64,000 nt of DNA from Cymbidium sinense (taxonomy: Eukaryota > Streptophyta > Magnoliopsida > Asparagales > Orchidaceae), in the NCBI GenBank assembly GCA_021442155.1, contig CM038215.1, positions 211,228,982 to 211,292,981 on the forward strand. Reading direction: 5' to 3'. Positions 60,661-64,000 of the stretch are shown piece after piece. A program made the position numbers and the translations under genes. The stretch's first letter is position 1, and every line of letters starts with the position of its first letter. The notes beneath the pieces were generated by a model. It was not told where the DNA came from, did not search any database, and saw only the letters and a list, made by a program, of their open reading frames with translations.

Positions 60661-61204
60661 GTCAAATGGCTTGTTCAAAGCTTGATTTGAATTTGATTGA
60701 TATTATATATGGACTCATGATTGAAATATAAATCCATTTACAAGTGGTTTGAAGTCAAATGGGTTTTGATCCATTTGATAATTTCATATTCAAAGGGTGA
60801 ACATGAAAGGATTTAGGGTTTGAGTTTTGAATTGATTTTTGATTTGGTGATTGAAGTTTGGATTTATATATGAGTTCATGATTGTAGGGTTGATTGAGTC
60901 ATGAGAGAAAATCAAGGGTTTGGCTTGATTTGAAGTTGATTTGGTTAAGTTCTAAGATTTTGACTTGAAAGGCTTAGATCGATCTTTAAGAAATTTTTGA
61001 GTTTTGATTTTGGCGTTTTGATTGTTTGATTGAAGTTTTGATTTATATATGAGTTCATGATTGTAGGGTTGATTGAATCATGAGAGAAAATCAATGGTTT
61101 GGCTTGATTTGAAGTTGATTTGGCTAAGTTCAAGATTTTGACTTGAAAGGCTTAGATTGGTTCTTGAGTTGGTTTGAGTTTGATTTTTGGAATTGCTTTT
61201 GATT

Positions 61205-61880
61205 ATTTGAATTTATATTTCATTTATATATGTGAATATAAATGAGAATACAAATGGATCATGCAAAAATTTTAAGTATTTGAAGTGGTTTAATCATGAT
61301 TTAGGCTAAGTCCATTAAGAAGAATTTTAAAGGATTTAAGAGAATTTAGAGTAGGGATTTGAATTTTGAATTTAATTTGATTGATTTATATTTATATTTC
61401 ATTTGTATATGTTACTATAAATGGGGATATAAATTAATTATGAGAAAATCCCATGAATTTGAAATGGTTTGATCATGATTTTGGATAAGTCCTTTAATGG
61501 AAAATTAAGGGACTTAAGAAGATTTTAAATTGAGAATTTAATTTGAGGATTTGATTTGATTAATTTAGATTTATATTTCATTTATATATGTGAATATAAT
61601 GAGAATATAAATGAGTTTTGAGAAAATCCCATGAGTTTGAATTGATTTGATGATGATTTAGGCTAAGTCCATTAATGAAAATTAAAGAGACTTAAGGAAA
61701 ATTTCATGAATTGATTTGGAATTTTGAGTTTGAGTTGATGGGTTTGGATTTATACTTCATTTATATATGTGAATATAAATGAGAATATAAATGATTTATG
61801 AGAAAATCTAAAAAATTTGAATTGGTTTTTTATCATGATTTTGGCTAAGTTCTTAAGAAAGGATTAAGGACTTAGGAAAT
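61205..61880 (-). repeat. 179-bp tandem repeat in the LTR copy
   Basis: Degenerate units of about 175-180 bp, equivalent to those at 37,690-38,385. Confidence 0.8.
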
Positions 61881-62230
61881 TTGAACTTAAGAATTTTGAT
61901 GGATTGATCTTGGGTTTTAATCATAGATTTCAATCATGAATTTTTAATCATATAGACTTGGCTTGAGTTTGGAGAAAATCAATTAAGATTGATTTGGAGT
62001 TTGACTTGGAGGGAGGAAACTGAGGAATGGCTTAAGCTAAGGGTAGGGAAATTACCAAACACCCTTAAGGCATGACCTATTCCTATGGCTAACTCTTCTA
62101 AGTTTCTAGAGCTAGGTTGAGTGTCCACCTAATCACTAGATGTGTCTTAAGACTAAGGAACTCCTAAAGTCTAAGAGGAGTCCTATATCTAAGATGGAGG
62201 GGTTGAGAGCTCATCCTAAAAATGAGGCCA

Positions 62231-63967
62231 ACAATCGCTTAGAAAGATGTGAGTTCCTGTGCTTTCTCCTTGAGTCGATCATCGTATACCTATAAGCTTT
62301 TTTTTCTTCAGGGATTAGGATAACACCCCTAGAGGCACCTCTCCTATGGGCATTCTATTTTGATCATATCTTTATGACCCCATCTAGACACTACCCAGGT
62401 TACTACTAGATTGGACAGTTCCCCTTTTTTAGTAACCACCTGTGGTTGGAAATTCTATACTAAGGATGTGCACACTCTCCCTTGGGCCAGTAAATCTAAG
62501 ATGGGACAAGCCCCTTGTGGATCCTTCTTAGTTTGGTCCCTCACACACCAATAGAGTTCACGTAAATAAATAAACAAATAAAACAAAAATGCTTGTGGAT
62601 TAGGAGGACGCCCCTAGTGGCACTTTTCCCAAGCAGACATCTTAAATTTGGGCAGTGTTAGCAAAACTCCTTATAGAAATAACCTTGACTACTCTTGAGT
62701 TGAGATAAGATCCCCAGCGATACTAGCTCAGTAGTTACCTTAGGTCGGGTTCAATTTGTTGCGCCACAACAAGTCTTCGCTTTGGAAGATGTAAGTTCCC
62801 ATGCTTTCTTCCTAGCAAAGCCGTTGCACACCGAAAGGCAACCTTTAGGTCAGATAGTTCTACCCTTCGGTAGACTACCCCTTTAGATTGATAAACCTAA
62901 GATAGGCCCAGGCTTGCATAGCCCCTTCTTAGTGAGGTCCATCACACGCTGATAGGGTCCAAATAAAATTAAATTAAATCCAAATCAAATTAATTAAAAT
63001 CTAAATGAAATTAAATCAAATGAATTACCTTGACTACTCTTGAGTTGAGATAAGATCCCCAGAGGCACTCACTCATTAATCACCCTAGGTCGGGTTCGAT
63101 TTATTATGCCATGAACAAGTCACCCCAGCAGCTGATTTCACTTTGGAAGATGTAAGTCCCTATTCTTTTTTCCTAGCACAATTATTGCACACCGAAAGAC
63201 AACCCTTAGGTTGAATAGTCCTACCCTTTGGTATACTACCCCTTTGGATTAGTAAATCTAAAATAGGCCCAGGCTTGTATAGCCCCTTCTTAGTGCAATC
63301 CATCACACACTACTAAGGTCCAAATCAAATGAAATCAAATTAAACCAAATTAAATGAAATTAAAACAAATCAAATTAAACTAAAATAAATCTAGATTGAA
63401 ACTTACTTTCCCATTAGAGTTAAATCAATCCAACCAAATTAAATTAAATCAACCAGATTAACCTCCCAGTGGAGCCAAATCAACAAAAATAATCCAATTT
63501 GATCCCCACCAAATTTAAGCTTGTATTTCTGGTGGATCTCCCTTCCATAAATTAAACCAAATTAAACAAACACAAAAAAATTTGATCAAATCTATATCCC
63601 CACTAGGTTCTACCCAAATTGAATCAAATAAATTCAATCAAATATTAATCCCTAGTAGATCCCCTTTTATGCTCTTAACATTAATCAATCTACAATCAAA
63701 TCCAATTCATGTGTGATTCCCCGGCGGATCCCTCTTCATGTCCTTGACATGAAAGCAGACTAATTCAAACCAAATCTCCTTGGCTCTCTTATGCCTTTAG
63801 CATAAGATGAGTTACATTGCACTAAGATCGTGATTCTATCCACCTCTTGGTTTAGGTATAGATAGTCTTCATTATTGCTTGCAATCCTTTTGGACATTAT
63901 TGATTACCTTGGTGACAATACGTGTGGTGCTCCTTGTCAGTTACACCATACCTATTGGGGGTCCTTT
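62231..63967 (+). repeat. duplicated 3' spacer of the Tat element
   Basis: Collinear with 38,709-40,467 throughout, including the two tandem units (near 62,690 and 63,030) and the AAATCAAAT-rich tract. Most blocks compared by eye are about 90-96% alike. The ATCGC next to the LTR end is kept (62,234-62,238, after an extra ACA). No protein is recognised. Confidence 0.85.
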
Positions 63968-64000
63968 TGTTAACATCACTTTTGGAGTGAAGATTCAATC
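63968..64000 (+). mobile_element. start of a Tat 3' LTR, cut by window end
   Basis: TGTTAACATCACTTTTGGAG matches the proposed 3' LTR start at 40,468. Only 33 bases are inside the window. Confidence 0.5.

Larger units (their letters stand above)
59033..62230 (-). mobile_element. Tat solo-LTR copy, 5' three-eighths, inverted
   Basis: It is collinear with 35,550-38,708 from GGATTxGTATATGGACCACC to CCTAAAAATGAGGCCA, in the same orientation as that copy. The portion equivalent to 30,566-35,550 is missing. It is followed by the same spacer as in the first locus, so it belongs to a duplicated block rather than a separate insertion. The open frames at 59,087-59,294 on both strands have no domain and are chance. 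Confidence 0.85.

Noticed and set aside
1..64000. tRNA, rRNA or other structural RNA genes
   Set aside because: I saw no cloverleaf or rRNA-like sequence; the only tRNA-related signal is the copia primer site at 58,479-58,491.

Overview
This window looks like gene-poor, repeat-dominated nuclear DNA of a flowering plant. It is AT-rich, has no bacterial-style gene arrangement, and is filled with nested, decayed retroelements, tandem arrays and pieces of plant transposons. I cannot name the species. No complete protein-coding gene is present, and every recognisable coding sequence is broken.

Layout. 1-5,394 is old intergenic DNA with microsatellites and short tandem repeats. 5,395-42,290 is one very large Ty3/gypsy element of the Tat lineage with later insertions. 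Its parts are a truncated 5' LTR (6,593-~12,685), a decayed region upstream of gag, gag (to 15,482), the rest of gag plus pol (23,753-29,800), a repetitive 3' spacer (29,801-30,565 and 38,714-40,467), and a truncated 3' LTR (~40,468-42,290). The Tat assignment rests on two RNase H domains between RT and integrase. Two solo LTRs of a related subfamily sit inside it. One is in gag (15,483-~23,752, same orientation). The other is in the spacer (30,566-38,708, opposite orientation, TG...CA ends and a perfect ATCGC target duplication). Together they form an inverted repeat with arms of about 8.1-8.3 kb around the pol region. An inverted LTR scrap (5,395-6,592) abuts the 5' LTR.

42,291-45,011 is intergenic DNA with a 257-bp foldback element and microsatellites. 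45,012-45,273 is the last exon of a GDSL esterase/lipase relic (minus strand). 45,960-56,385 is a second composite: blocks of ~150-bp repeats of two alternating types carrying a GTACTCTC-TGAGAGTAC palindrome, three blocks on plus and one on minus. They surround a decayed transposon gene with a plant-mobile-domain/DUF1985-like part, a repetitive linker and a Ulp1-type cysteine protease domain whose catalytic Cys is lost. 57,990-59,032 is the 5' end of a Ty1/copia element (LTR end, initiator-Met primer site, UBN2-type gag). From about 59,033 to the window end, a copy of 35,550-40,500 interrupts that copia gag. It carries the same solo-LTR/spacer junction, so it is a segmental duplication made after the solo LTR was formed.

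The parts do not form a working pathway. They record rounds of insertion, LTR-LTR recombination, duplication and C-to-T decay. The most unusual items are the 8-kb LTRs with their internal 179-bp satellite, TTGACC-dense segment and conserved hairpin, the giant inverted repeat, and the alternating ~150-bp palindromic arrays around the Ulp1 gene.
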